Shown piece after piece: positions 1 through 7,749 of a stretch of 31,190 nt of DNA. Location: assembly GCA_016294075.1 (NCBI GenBank), contig JAEDCQ010000019.1:1-31190 (forward strand), in the 5' to 3' direction. The translations under genes were made by a program, and so were the position numbers. Position 1 is the stretch's first letter. Each line of letters begins with the position of its first letter. This DNA is from Lachnospiraceae bacterium. GTDB lineage: Bacteria > Bacillota > Clostridia > Lachnospirales > Lachnospiraceae. The notes under the pieces were generated by a model. The model saw nothing but the letters and a program-made list of their open reading frames with translations, made no database searches and was not told the DNA's origin.

Positions 1-89
1 AGGTGCTTTTTGTTTTCCACGGCTCCGAAGACAAAACGAAACAGCAAGTCCTTGTTTTTGTTGTTGACAGTTACAGTGTTTGTCGGCAT
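1..89 (-). CDS. Rpn-family PD-(D/E)XK nuclease / putative transposase, 5' end only
   Basis: Only the first 29 codons lie in the window; the gene continues past the left edge. The ATG at 89 has a GTGAGG ribosome binding site just upstream, and an in-frame TGA three codons before it fixes the start. The peptide contains NKDLLFRFVFG followed by ENKKHL, the usual opening of the Rpn (recombination-promoting nuclease, PD-(D/E)XK transposase-like) proteins that occur in many copies in Lachnospiraceae genomes. The catalytic domain is outside the window, so activity or decay cannot be judged. The family call rests on a short but characteristic N-terminus. Confidence 0.7.
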   Translation of the reverse strand, partial: MPTNTVTVNNKNKDLLFRFVFGAVENKKH

Positions 90-155
90 AGATACCTCAC
101 TTTCTCTGCATAGGCAGTATAGATTTGATGAAATAGATTAATAAGGTTGAAATTC

Positions 156-229
156 CGGCGAGACGCCGAGATAATAAGAAGAATTTAAAGCCTTCTTATA
201 AATGTGATTTATAGAAGCGGAACCGCTTC
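156..229. repeat. Three consecutive short inverted repeats
   Basis: Three perfect inverted repeats follow each other in the gap between the divergent nuclease fragment and the glycosylase gene. They are CGGCG/CGCCG (156-160 and 164-168), ATAAGAAG/CTTCTTAT (174-181 and 192-199) and GAAGCGG/CCGCTTC (214-220 and 223-229). None is followed by a long T-run on the plus strand, so they are not clear terminators. They may be leader structures or operators. Confidence 0.5.
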
Positions 230-321
230 AGATGAGTTGATGATAGCATGCTCTTTTATATTGGGCAAGCGGATAAATAAGGGACGTTTAATTTTAATGA
301 TAAGTGGAGAAAAATATTACA

Positions 322-810
322 ATGGAAAAGCAAAAAATCTCTCACACATTTGAACCAGTTTATGATAAAGAATCCAAAATATTGATTTTAGGAAGCTTTC
401 CATCGGTCAAATCCAGAGAAAGCAAATTTTATTATGGACATCCTCAGAATCGTTTCTGGAAGGTGATTGCAAAGATAACAAACCGGAAAGAACCTATGAC
501 AATTGAAGAAAAGAAAGAATTGATCTTATCAAATCATATCGCCATTTGGGATGTGATTGAGAGCTGTACGATTCAAGGCTCCAGTGATTCTTCTATTAAA
601 GATGTGGTCGTAAATGATTTTTCGGATATTTTGCAAAATTCTTCTATTCAGAGAATCTATGTAAACGGAAATAAAGCATATGAATTGTATCATAGATATG
701 CAGAGGAAAATACAGGTATGAAGGCTGTTAAGCTTCCGTCTACAAGTCCTGCCAATGCTGCATGGAATTTGGATAGACTATATGAGATATGGAAGCAGAT
801 ATTGGTATAG
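322..810 (+). CDS. DNA-deoxyinosine (hypoxanthine) glycosylase, UDG superfamily
   Basis: A 162-residue single-domain enzyme of the uracil-DNA glycosylase superfamily, family 6 type. The family removes hypoxanthine, the deamination product of adenine, from DNA to start base excision repair. Motif 1 is visible at residues 20-46 (ILILGSFPS, then FYYGHPQNRFW, whose Asn43 is the expected catalytic-pocket residue). The second motif is LPSTSPAN near residues 138-145. Length is normal and the gene is intact. I chose ATG 322 because a GTGGAG ribosome binding site (304-309) precedes it; a GTG at 304 would add six residues without its own binding site. It stands alone, with a long gap on both sides. Confidence 0.85.
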   Translation: MEKQKISHTFEPVYDKESKILILGSFPSVKSRESKFYYGHPQNRFWKVIAKITNRKEPMTIEEKKELILSNHIAIWDVIESCTIQGSSDSSIKDVVVNDFSDILQNSSIQRIYVNGNKAYELYHRYAEENTGMKAVKLPSTSPANAAWNLDRLYEIWKQILV

Positions 811-1098
811 ATGAGGGACATTCCGAAAAAAATGTCATGGAAGCCAAATGTATGCATAATTAGTCAATTTATAATGTCAATTATGGTATTTTAAATTGTT
901 TTTTTACGTTTATTATATTGAAATAAGGAGAATATCACACAAAAGGAACTATAGACCTTTTCCTACTTCTGATAAAAATTGTAGAATTATATATTATCCG
1001 GTCGAGAGCTATTTCGTTTTTTGCAAAAAAGCCTCATTTATGTGGCATGCGGCGTTTCGCGTATGACGGGCTTAATATTTTTGAGAGAGGTGGTTCGT

Positions 1099-1347
1099 TT
1101 GCTGAGTAGAAGACTAATTGCATTATTGGCTGAAAATAAAATGACAAAAGAGAATTTAGCCGAAAAATGCGGGTTGCCTATTGAAACCATACGAAACATT
1201 TATTACGGGAAAACAACTGACCCTAAAGTTTCAACACTCTTTAAAATAGCTAATGCACTTAATGTAAGCATAGAGTGTTTGATATCATGCGAGATTGAAA
1301 ATCCTCTTAGGGATAATAAAAAAATCTTAGATGGCATTATGACATAG
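1099..1347 (+). CDS. Small XRE/Cro-CI-type helix-turn-helix regulator
   Basis: An 82-residue protein made of almost nothing but a Cro/CI-type helix-turn-helix domain. It reads as helix 1 (RRLIALLAENKMT), turn and recognition helices (KENLAEKCGLPIETIRNIYYGKTTDPKV) and closing helices (STLFKIANALNVSIECLI). The start is the TTG at 1099, seven bases after an AGGTGG ribosome binding site. The frame stays open upstream to 1021, but the upstream residues do not resemble the family and have no binding site. A GC-rich hairpin terminator follows. No partner gene is adjacent, so its target is unknown; lone small regulators of this kind are often remnants or accessories of mobile DNA. Confidence 0.75.
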   Translation: MLSRRLIALLAENKMTKENLAEKCGLPIETIRNIYYGKTTDPKVSTLFKIANALNVSIECLISCEIENPLRDNKKILDGIMT

Positions 1348-1398
1348 GATGATTACAGTGTACTGTATTCTAAAGGGTTTGATGATGCCAGACGTTAA

Positions 1399-1424
1399 AA
1401 GGGGCTGAAAAACCCCTTATTTTA
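1399..1424. terminator. Bidirectional terminator between the XRE gene and DUF3892 gene
   Basis: Stem AAGGGG/CCCCTT (1399-1404 and 1413-1418) with an eight-base loop. T-rich sequence follows on the plus strand (ATTTTA) and on the minus strand (TTAA). It lies between two convergent genes and can serve both. Confidence 0.7.
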
Positions 1425-1447
1425 GGTGGATTTGACGCTTGCGTTGT

Positions 1448-1747
1448 TTACTCACTTACAGACGGAAGATTCCCAAGATTATTATTTTCCGTTCCGTCGG
1501 GAAGAGATTTCAAATATTCCGAGTCATTACGATGGGCAATTCCGACGCCTTGTATTTCACCGGCCTTTGCCATGCTGACACCTTCTTCTTTGGAAACGAT
1601 TGAACCGTCTGAAAGCCGGTAGCCCGTGATACGACCGCTTGATTTTACCAGACCGACAATATCTTTTGCATCCGCTTTGGGACTGGGAACCTCATCCAAT
1701 GCAGCATAGGCGAGTTTTGCTCCCAAATCTTTTTTATTTGTATCCAT
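1448..1747 (-). CDS. DUF3892 domain protein
   Basis: A 99-residue soluble protein. Residues about 38-95 match the DUF3892 pattern: a short beta unit (ITGYRLSDGSIVSKEE), then AMAKAGEI-like sequence (here SMAKAGEIQGVGIAHR), then SEYLKSLPDG and the closing NNNLGNLP. The family has no established function. The ATG at 1747 has a GGGGAG ribosome binding site nine bases upstream; the frame is open to 1789 but that extension contains the binding site itself. It is convergent with the XRE gene, with a shared terminator between them. The N-terminal third is charged and probably flexible. Confidence 0.75.
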   Translation of the reverse strand: MDTNKKDLGAKLAYAALDEVPSPKADAKDIVGLVKSSGRITGYRLSDGSIVSKEEGVSMAKAGEIQGVGIAHRNDSEYLKSLPDGTENNNLGNLPSVSE

Positions 1748-1810
1748 TTTTTCTTTCTCCCCATATTCTAAGTTTTTTATCAGCATCATTTATAGTATTT
1801 AAGAAATAAG

Positions 1811-1864
1811 GAAAAAATATACCGGACTCAATCTATATCTTAATGAATAGAATGATTCCGGTAT
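1811..1864 (-). terminator. Terminator after the TetR gene, with a large loop
   Basis: Read on the minus strand, ATACCGGA (1864-1857) pairs with TCCGGTAT (1826-1819) across a 30-base loop, and is followed by a run of six T within ATATTTTTTCC. It lies about 70 bases past the TetR stop codon. The large loop makes it weaker than a textbook terminator. Confidence 0.55.
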
Positions 1865-1931
1865 GTGCACACTGTAATATTAATAGTCACATCAATGGCA
1901 AAAGGCGCTTCTCGTGGCAAAAGAAACGTCC

Positions 1932-2537
1932 CTATGTGTGCGTCGCAAGCAGTTTTATGGTATCCAGATAATCGCAGATTTGCTCATAAAGCATTTCCGG
2001 CTGGAAAGAATTTGTATGAAGCTGGTCCTTTGTCAGTCCGTCTACCGTATAGCGGATTAATGCATTTAAACGGGTCTTGGAGAGACCATCGCACAGTGAC
2101 AGAGAAGTCCCTTGTGCTAAGTAGCGGTTTAGGGTATTCAGATAGAGATTTTTAGATTCCTCAATTGTTTCAATAATATCTATCTGATTTTCGAGAAGGC
2201 TCTTCTCAATAAATTCATTCATATACGGATAACTGCGCAGCACATTAAGCTTTGCCTTTTCCATTTCACGACAGATAACAAAATAGTCCTTTTCTTTCGC
2301 AGAAATCATACGCTCAAATTCAAAGAGCATGTATTTTACACTGTAATCAAATAAAAAAGAAAAAAGTCCGATTTTATTGGTAAAATAGTGAAAAAGGAGC
2401 CCTTTGCTGATTCCGGCTTCCCGGACAATGACATCCGTGCTGGCATGACGGTAACCGTTCTTTGCAAAAACACGCAGAGCTGCATTAATCATCCTGTCCT
2501 GTTTTTCTCTGTTTAAATCAAAAAATTTCTCGTTCAT
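1932..2537 (-). CDS. TetR/AcrR-family transcriptional regulator
   Basis: A 201-residue repressor-type protein. The N-terminal helix-turn-helix spans about residues 8-55 (MINAALRVFAKNGY, then STDVIVREAGISKGLLFHYFTNK, a near-consensus TetR DNA-binding region). The rest is the helical ligand-binding and dimer domain, which gives no clear clue to the inducer. The start at 2537 is chosen over 2555 because AAGGGG lies seven bases before it. Its own promoter overlaps a perfect palindrome (see the operator entry), so self-repression is likely. The uracil permease is divergent, but its promoter is about 100 bases away, so it is not an obvious second target. The true effector and regulon are unknown. 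Confidence 0.85.
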   Translation of the reverse strand: MNEKFFDLNREKQDRMINAALRVFAKNGYRHASTDVIVREAGISKGLLFHYFTNKIGLFSFLFDYSVKYMLFEFERMISAKEKDYFVICREMEKAKLNVLRSYPYMNEFIEKSLLENQIDIIETIEESKNLYLNTLNRYLAQGTSLSLCDGLSKTRLNALIRYTVDGLTKDQLHTNSFQPEMLYEQICDYLDTIKLLATHT

Positions 2538-2559
2538 TCTAAGACCCCTTTTCATTGAC

Positions 2560-2571
2560 CTGACTAGTCAG
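2560..2571. promoter_or_regulatory. Probable TetR operator palindrome
   Basis: CTGACTAGTCAG is a perfect 12-base palindrome. It sits just upstream of the TetR start codon, and the predicted transcription start (about 2571) falls inside or beside it. Palindromes with a TGACTAGTCA core are common operators of clostridial TetR regulators. Binding of this regulator is inferred. Confidence 0.6.
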
Positions 2572-2577
2572 AAATTT

Positions 2578-2606
2578 ATCATAACATATTTGTTTTTTGG
2601 GTACAA
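2578..2606 (-). promoter_or_regulatory. Promoter of the TetR gene
   Basis: On the minus strand, TTGTAC (-35, 2606-2601) and TATGAT (-10, 2583-2578) are 17 bases apart. Transcription would begin inside the palindromic operator. Confidence 0.55.
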
Positions 2607-2664
2607 TTGCTTGTTGCAAATTAGTAGGAGGAAAATTTTTATATACAATATATAGTATTTGTAC

Positions 2665-2693
2665 TTGACGTGAAACAGTATAAAGATTACCAT
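2665..2693 (+). promoter_or_regulatory. Probable promoter of the uracil permease gene
   Basis: TTGACG (2665-2670) and TACCAT (2688-2693) are 17 bases apart. This gives a leader of roughly 95 bases before the start codon, containing only one small hairpin (ACAGA/TCTGT, 2719-2732). I do not recognise a PyrR-binding loop or a purine riboswitch in it. Confidence 0.45.
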
Positions 2694-2793
2694 ATTAAAG
2701 ACGGAATCGATGTTGCGGACAGAAGAGTCTGTGATGTCGGTAGGCGTAATAAATTTTAATTGTATAAGCTGTATTACATTAGGAGGAGAAAAG

Positions 2794-4137
2794 ATGAGTA
2801 AAGAAAACAAAGTCATCGGCGAAGAGGCAATTTATGATGCTAAAGGCCTTGGAATGCCAAAACTGCTTGTCCTTGGCATTCAGCATATGTTTGCCATGTT
2901 TGGTGCAACTGTATTGGTTCCGGCTCTTACGGGACTCAGTGTATCTGCAACATTACTGTTTGCAGGACTTGGTACATTATTATTCCATTTCCTGTCTAAA
3001 GGAAAGGTTCCGGCATTCTTAGGTTCTTCGTTTGCGTTTTTAGCAGGATATTGGGCTATTGCTCCGAACGGGGAAACGGAATTACTTCCTTATGCCTGCT
3101 TTGGTGTGGCATGTGCCGGAATTTTATATCTGGTATTAGCTGCTTTCATTAAAGCATTCGGAACAAGTAAGGTTATGAGATTCTTCCCGCCAATCGTTAC
3201 GGGACCAATCATTATTGCAATCGGTCTTAACCTTTCACAGTCTGCTATTAATAACTGTACAAATAACTGGCTGATTGCTATTATAGCAATTGTTATCGTT
3301 ATAGTTTGCAATATCTGGGGTAAGGGAATGATTAAAATCATCCCCATTATTCTTGGAGTTGTCGGTTCTTACATTGTTGCCGCTATTATGGGACAGGTTG
3401 ACTTTACACCTGTTGCGGAGGCTTCCTGGATTGGACTTCCTTTCCGTTTTCAGGATACGGTGTTCTCGATATTTGCTGCACCGGATACTTCTCTGTTGAT
3501 TACGGCTGTTATTACAATTATGCCGATTGCACTTGCTACTATGGTTGAGCATATCGGTGATATTTCCGCTATTTCTTCTACTGTCGGAAAGAATTTCATT
3601 AAAGATCCCGGACTTCATCGTACATTGACAGGAGACGGTCTTGCGACAATCCTTGCGTCCCTTTTCGGAGCACCTGCCAATACCACATACGGTGAAAATA
3701 CAGGCGTTCTTACATTAACAAAGGTATATGATCCGCTTGTTATCCGTCTTGCAGCTCTCTTTGCAATTTTATTCTCCTTCTGCCCGAAGGTGTCTGCATT
3801 AATCAGCTGTATGCCCGCAGCGACTATGGGTGGTGTATCATTAGTATTATATGGTATGATTTCCGCAGTCGGTGTTCGTAACGTGGTAGAAAATAAGGTG
3901 GATTTTTCTCAGAGCCGCAATGTTATTATTGCTGCACTGATTCTTGTTCTCTCTATCGGTATCAATTATTCAGCAGCAGGTGCAATTGCCTTCACGGTAG
4001 GCAGTGTTACCATCAGCTTATCCGGACTTGCAGTAGGTTCTCTGGTTGGGATCATCCTGAATGCGCTTTTGCCGGGTAAGGACTATAACTTTGATGAAGA
4101 AAAACCGGATAATACGGGAGTGAATTTCGAGGTTTAG
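2794..4137 (+). CDS. uraA: Uracil permease, NCS2 family
   Basis: A 447-residue polytopic membrane protein of the nucleobase:cation symporter-2 family, which imports uracil with protons for pyrimidine salvage. Family marks are GIQHMFAMFGATVLVPALTG at the N-terminus, FLGSSFAF soon after, MVEHIGD (Glu252) and PANTTYGENTGVL (Glu301). The two glutamates match those that bind uracil in E. coli UraA. About 14 membrane segments are expected, and hydrophobic stretches run throughout. The start is ATG 2794 with a strong AGGAGGAG ribosome binding site; the frame is open to 2710 but that part is leader. It is monocistronic, with a strong terminator behind it. Xanthine transport by a close relative cannot be fully excluded, but the UraA-type motifs favour uracil. 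Confidence 0.9.
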   Translation: MSKENKVIGEEAIYDAKGLGMPKLLVLGIQHMFAMFGATVLVPALTGLSVSATLLFAGLGTLLFHFLSKGKVPAFLGSSFAFLAGYWAIAPNGETELLPYACFGVACAGILYLVLAAFIKAFGTSKVMRFFPPIVTGPIIIAIGLNLSQSAINNCTNNWLIAIIAIVIVIVCNIWGKGMIKIIPIILGVVGSYIVAAIMGQVDFTPVAEASWIGLPFRFQDTVFSIFAAPDTSLLITAVITIMPIALATMVEHIGDISAISSTVGKNFIKDPGLHRTLTGDGLATILASLFGAPANTTYGENTGVLTLTKVYDPLVIRLAALFAILFSFCPKVSALISCMPAATMGGVSLVLYGMISAVGVRNVVENKVDFSQSRNVIIAALILVLSIGINYSAAGAIAFTVGSVTISLSGLAVGSLVGIILNALLPGKDYNFDEEKPDNTGVNFEV

Positions 4138-4162
4138 TAAATAATCATATAAAGACAGCAGG

Positions 4163-4190
4163 GAGCCGGTCAATCTGACCGGCTCTTTTT
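4163..4190 (+). terminator. Rho-independent terminator after uraA
   Basis: Perfect ten-base stem GAGCCGGTCA/TGACCGGCTC (4163-4172 and 4176-4185), three-base loop, then TTTTT. Confidence 0.9.
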
Positions 4191-4193
4191 GGT

Positions 4194-4222
4194 TTGTTTA
4201 TGCATTAAAATTATGATAAAAT
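4194..4222 (+). promoter_or_regulatory. Promoter of the addB-addA operon
   Basis: TTGTTT (4194-4199) and TAAAAT (4217-4222) are 17 bases apart, with a TG one base before the -10 box (extended -10). It lies directly after the uraA terminator and about 30 bases before addB, so addBA is transcribed independently of uraA. Confidence 0.6.
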
Positions 4223-4254
4223 TGATGCAGTATACATGGAAAGGAAATCCTACT

Positions 4255-7200
4255 ATGGCTCTTTTGATTGTTACCGGTGGAAGCGGATCGGGAAAAAGTA
4301 CATGGGTCTGTGAACATATTTTGCGGGAAAGTGAAAAAAATCCCAAAAAGAATTATTTTGTAATTGTTCCCGACCAATTTACGATGCAGACACAGATGGA
4401 CTTTGTAAACAGAAGTCCGCGTGGCGGAATTATGAATATAGATATATTAAGCTTCAGCCGTCTTGCACACCGCATCTTTGAAGAAACCGGTGGTAATCGC
4501 AGGCCGGTGCTTGATGACACCGGAAAAAGTCTGATTCTGCGCAGGATTGCAGGCTCCATAAAGGAACAGGTGCCTGTAATCGGCAGTAATCTGAATAAAC
4601 AGGGCTACATTCACGAGGTAAAGTCTGCTATTTCCGAGTTTATGCAGTATGGAATCGGAGAAAAAGAACTGGATGAAATGTTGTCTTTTTGTGAAAGCAG
4701 AGGAGCATTATACCATAAATTAAAGGATTTGAAGGTGTTGTATAAAACCTTTCGTGAATATATTAAGGACCATTATATTACAACAGAGGAATCCATGGAT
4801 ATCCTTGCAAAAGAATTGCGTAAATCAGCATTGATTCCGGGAAGTGTCGTGGTGTTTGACGGTTTTACGGGATTTACGCCAATCCAGGAAAACGTAATCG
4901 GAGTATTATTGGAGCTTTGTGAGCAGGTCATTGTTACGGTTACAATGGAACAGGAAAATAAAAGCCCGGCTCCGGTAAAAGAACAGGATTTGTTTTCTTT
5001 TGCGGATAAAACCGTAAACCGTTTAAAAAAATTGGCATCCGAGCGTCGGATAGAAATCCTTCCCGAAAAGACCATGCCTGAAATAAGACGCTTTACCGGC
5101 AAACCGGAGCTCGCATTTTTGGAAAGTCATTTATTCCGATATCCGATAGTGCCGTATCGGGGAGAAAAGGAAAACCGCATCCGTATATCTTTTCATAAGG
5201 ACATGCAGCAGGAAGTGCGTTTTTTATGCAGGCAGATTCGCTCTCTGATAAAAAAAACGGGATGTGCTTATCGGGATATAGCAGTTATTGCGGGCGATTT
5301 GTCTTCTTATGAAAGCTGTATTGAAGATGAATTTGAACAATATGAGCTGCCGCTTTTTATGGATAAAACAAGGAAGATTGAGTTGAATCCGTTTGTGGAG
5401 CTTATCAAGTCATCCTTGGATATATTAACCGATAACTTCAGCTATGAGTCGATATTTCGTTATTTGCGCAGCGGTCTTGTGGATTTTACACCGGAAGAAA
5501 CGGATGATTTGGAAAATTATGTATTGGAAATGGGTATTCAGGGGAAAAAAGCATGGGCACATGCTTTTGCCGGAAGAACGAAGCTTATGAAGCAAAAGGA
5601 GGATGCAATAGAAAAGCTGCAATATCTGAATACGCTCAGAGAGCGTTTATCAGAGCAGCTATCTTCTCTATTATATGGAAATGAAAAAAGTGACAGTACA
5701 TATAGCGGCCAATATACCGTGAAGGAGCTGGTAAGGCGGCTGTATGATTTTACCTTGCAGAATAAAACGGAAGAAAAGCTTTTGCAGTATGCGTTTTTTT
5801 TCGAGCAAAAAAAGGAGTATGCAAGAGCAAAGGAATACAGGCAGATATACCGCCTGATAATGGAGCTTCTGGAGCAGATAACCGAGTTAATCGGTGAAGA
5901 AAAAATGACAGTACGTGAGTTCGCGGATATTCTGGATGCCGGCTTTAATGAAATAGAAGTCGGTACGATTCCAAAAAGTGTCGACCGTATTATAGTCGGA
6001 GATATTGAGCGGACTCGTTTAAAACAGGTTAAATACCTCTTTTTCTTAGGTGTTAATGATGGATATATTCCGGGAAAAACCAATAAAGGAGGTATTATTT
6101 CCGATATAGACAGGGAATTTTTAAAGGGAAGTAATATGGAGCTGGCTCCGTCACCGAGAGATAAGATGTATATTCAGAAATATTATCTGTATCTTAACCT
6201 GACAAAGCCTTCGGAAGGACTTTTTCTGTCATACGCCGGAACGGATGCCCAGGGTGCTGCCCTGCGTCCGTCGTATTTGGTTGCACTTTTGAAAAAGCTG
6301 TTTTGGGGATGTGAATACAGTTATAGTAACGAACAGGAACAAATGCAGATAGGCAATCTTTCGGAAGCGAAAGAACTCTACTGTATGCTGCTTTCCAAAT
6401 ACGCAGAAGGAACTATCTCAAAGGAAGAGAGAGAATGCTTTGAAAATCTTCTTTTACTGCTTGGAAAAGAAAAGTCAGATAAGCTGCTTTTGATGCATTG
6501 GATAGAAAATACATGGTATACAAAGAAGGATGAACAGATTTCACAGGCAGCGGCAGCACTTTTATATGGGGATACCATTCTTTCCAGCATCAGTCGTATG
6601 GAAAAGTATGCTTCCTGTGCGTATTCTTTTTTTCTTCAATACGGGCTCTCATTACGCGAAAGAGAACTGTATGGATTTGAAGCAAAAGATATCGGTACGG
6701 TTTTTCATGGTGTTTTGGAATGCTTTTCACAGAAATTGAAGGAAAATCATTACACATGGTTCGATTTCCCGGAGGCGGAAGGGCGCATGCTGGTTACAGA
6801 AGCAATGCAGGAGGTCTGTTTGCATTATACGGATGCGATATTGTTTGAAAATGCATGGAATCGTTACACAATGGGTAGAATGGAGGAAATCCTGCAAAAG
6901 TGTGTGAGGAATATTTCGTATCAAATCAGAAAAGGGCGGTTTATGCCGAAAGAATACGAGGTTTCCTTCCAATTGATAGAAAACCTGCAGGATATGGATG
7001 TAACGTTTACCGATAAAGACAGGATGAAGCTGTCAGGCAGGATTGACCGTCTGGATGTGTGTGAAAAAGAGAATAAGGTATATGTAAAAATAGTTGATTA
7101 CAAATCCGGGGATAAAAATTTTGACCTCGTATCCTTTTATCATGGCACGCAGCTCCAGCTCGTTGTATATATGAATGAAGCACTGCGCCGCAGTATGAGT

Positions 7201-7701
7201 GAATATCCGGATAAAGAAGCAGTCAGTGCGGCAATGCTCTATTACCATGTGGATGACCCAATAGTGGAAGGTACATCCGGTATTACGCCGGAAGCTGTTA
7301 ATCAGAAGGTCAGGGAGGCTCTTCGGATGAAGGGAATTATTAACAGTGACGGAGATATACTCGAGGCTCTTGATACTTCCAAGACCGCAAAGTCAGACTG
7401 TGTATCTCTTGATTATGACAGCAAAGGCGGGCTGAAAGCCTCCGTAAATGCCTTTGATAATGAACAGATGAAGCTGTTGTCGGATTATGCCTCCTACTGC
7501 TTAAAGACAATGGGAGTGAAGATAAAAAAAGGAGAGATTCCGCTAAACCCATATAAGAGCAGTACCGCCGATTCGTGTGAATATTGCTGCTATAAAGATG
7601 TATGCGGCTTTGATGAAAAACTGCCGGGACATCGAAAAAGAGACTTGAAAAAAGAGAAGGATACGGATTATCTTAAGCTGATAAAAGAAAAGCTGACGTA
7701 G
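4255..7701 (+). CDS. addB: ATP-dependent helicase/deoxyribonuclease subunit B (AddB)
   Basis: The 1148-residue AddB subunit of the AddAB helicase-nuclease, the Gram-positive counterpart of RecBCD that resects double-strand breaks for RecA-dependent repair. The N-terminus has a Walker A motif (GGSGSGKST, residues 8-16). The C-terminal PD-(D/E)XK nuclease is marked by GTVFHGVLE, GRIDRLD and IVDYKSG (about 946-952). The four cysteines of the iron-sulphur clasp are visible: Cys788 before the nuclease, then Cys1108, Cys1111 and Cys1117 (CxxCx5C) near the end. The protein is full length with all key residues. Start ATG 4255 follows AAAGGA by nine bases; the frame opens at 4189 inside the uraA terminator, so the longer form is rejected. 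addA follows 48 bases later. Confidence 0.97.
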   Translation: MALLIVTGGSGSGKSTWVCEHILRESEKNPKKNYFVIVPDQFTMQTQMDFVNRSPRGGIMNIDILSFSRLAHRIFEETGGNRRPVLDDTGKSLILRRIAGSIKEQVPVIGSNLNKQGYIHEVKSAISEFMQYGIGEKELDEMLSFCESRGALYHKLKDLKVLYKTFREYIKDHYITTEESMDILAKELRKSALIPGSVVVFDGFTGFTPIQENVIGVLLELCEQVIVTVTMEQENKSPAPVKEQDLFSFADKTVNRLKKLASERRIEILPEKTMPEIRRFTGKPELAFLESHLFRYPIVPYRGEKENRIRISFHKDMQQEVRFLCRQIRSLIKKTGCAYRDIAVIAGDLSSYESCIEDEFEQYELPLFMDKTRKIELNPFVELIKSSLDILTDNFSYESIFRYLRSGLVDFTPEETDDLENYVLEMGIQGKKAWAHAFAGRTKLMKQKEDAIEKLQYLNTLRERLSEQLSSLLYGNEKSDSTYSGQYTVKELVRRLYDFTLQNKTEEKLLQYAFFFEQKKEYARAKEYRQIYRLIMELLEQITELIGEEKMTVREFADILDAGFNEIEVGTIPKSVDRIIVGDIERTRLKQVKYLFFLGVNDGYIPGKTNKGGIISDIDREFLKGSNMELAPSPRDKMYIQKYYLYLNLTKPSEGLFLSYAGTDAQGAALRPSYLVALLKKLFWGCEYSYSNEQEQMQIGNLSEAKELYCMLLSKYAEGTISKEERECFENLLLLLGKEKSDKLLLMHWIENTWYTKKDEQISQAAAALLYGDTILSSISRMEKYASCAYSFFLQYGLSLRERELYGFEAKDIGTVFHGVLECFSQKLKENHYTWFDFPEAEGRMLVTEAMQEVCLHYTDAILFENAWNRYTMGRMEEILQKCVRNISYQIRKGRFMPKEYEVSFQLIENLQDMDVTFTDKDRMKLSGRIDRLDVCEKENKVYVKIVDYKSGDKNFDLVSFYHGTQLQLVVYMNEALRRSMSEYPDKEAVSAAMLYYHVDDPIVEGTSGITPEAVNQKVREALRMKGIINSDGDILEALDTSKTAKSDCVSLDYDSKGGLKASVNAFDNEQMKLLSDYASYCLKTMGVKIKKGEIPLNPYKSSTADSCEYCCYKDVCGFDEKLPGHRKRDLKKEKDTDYLKLIKEKLT

Positions 7702-7749
7702 AAAGAGAAAAGCGAAAGTGCCGCAAACGCGGCGGAATGAGAGGAAATA

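Noticed and set aside
1021..1098. Longer N-terminus for the XRE regulator
   Set aside because: The extra 26 residues are unlike the family, and a strong AGGTGG site precedes the TTG at 1099.
1895..1923. Two copies of TGGCAAAAG 20 bases apart
   Set aside because: Too short and isolated to call a repeat element; no further copies noticed in the window.
1865..2155. Plus-strand open frame of 96 codons
   Set aside because: It is antisense to the well-supported TetR gene, has no ribosome binding site and no family resemblance.
2700..2793. Purine riboswitch or PyrR attenuator before uraA
   Set aside because: Neither the conserved purine-aptamer loops nor a PyrR-binding loop is present; only one weak hairpin is seen.
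5538..6083. Minus-strand open frame of 181 codons inside addB
   Set aside because: Antisense to conserved AddB sequence; Ser/Phe-rich translation typical of reverse reading.
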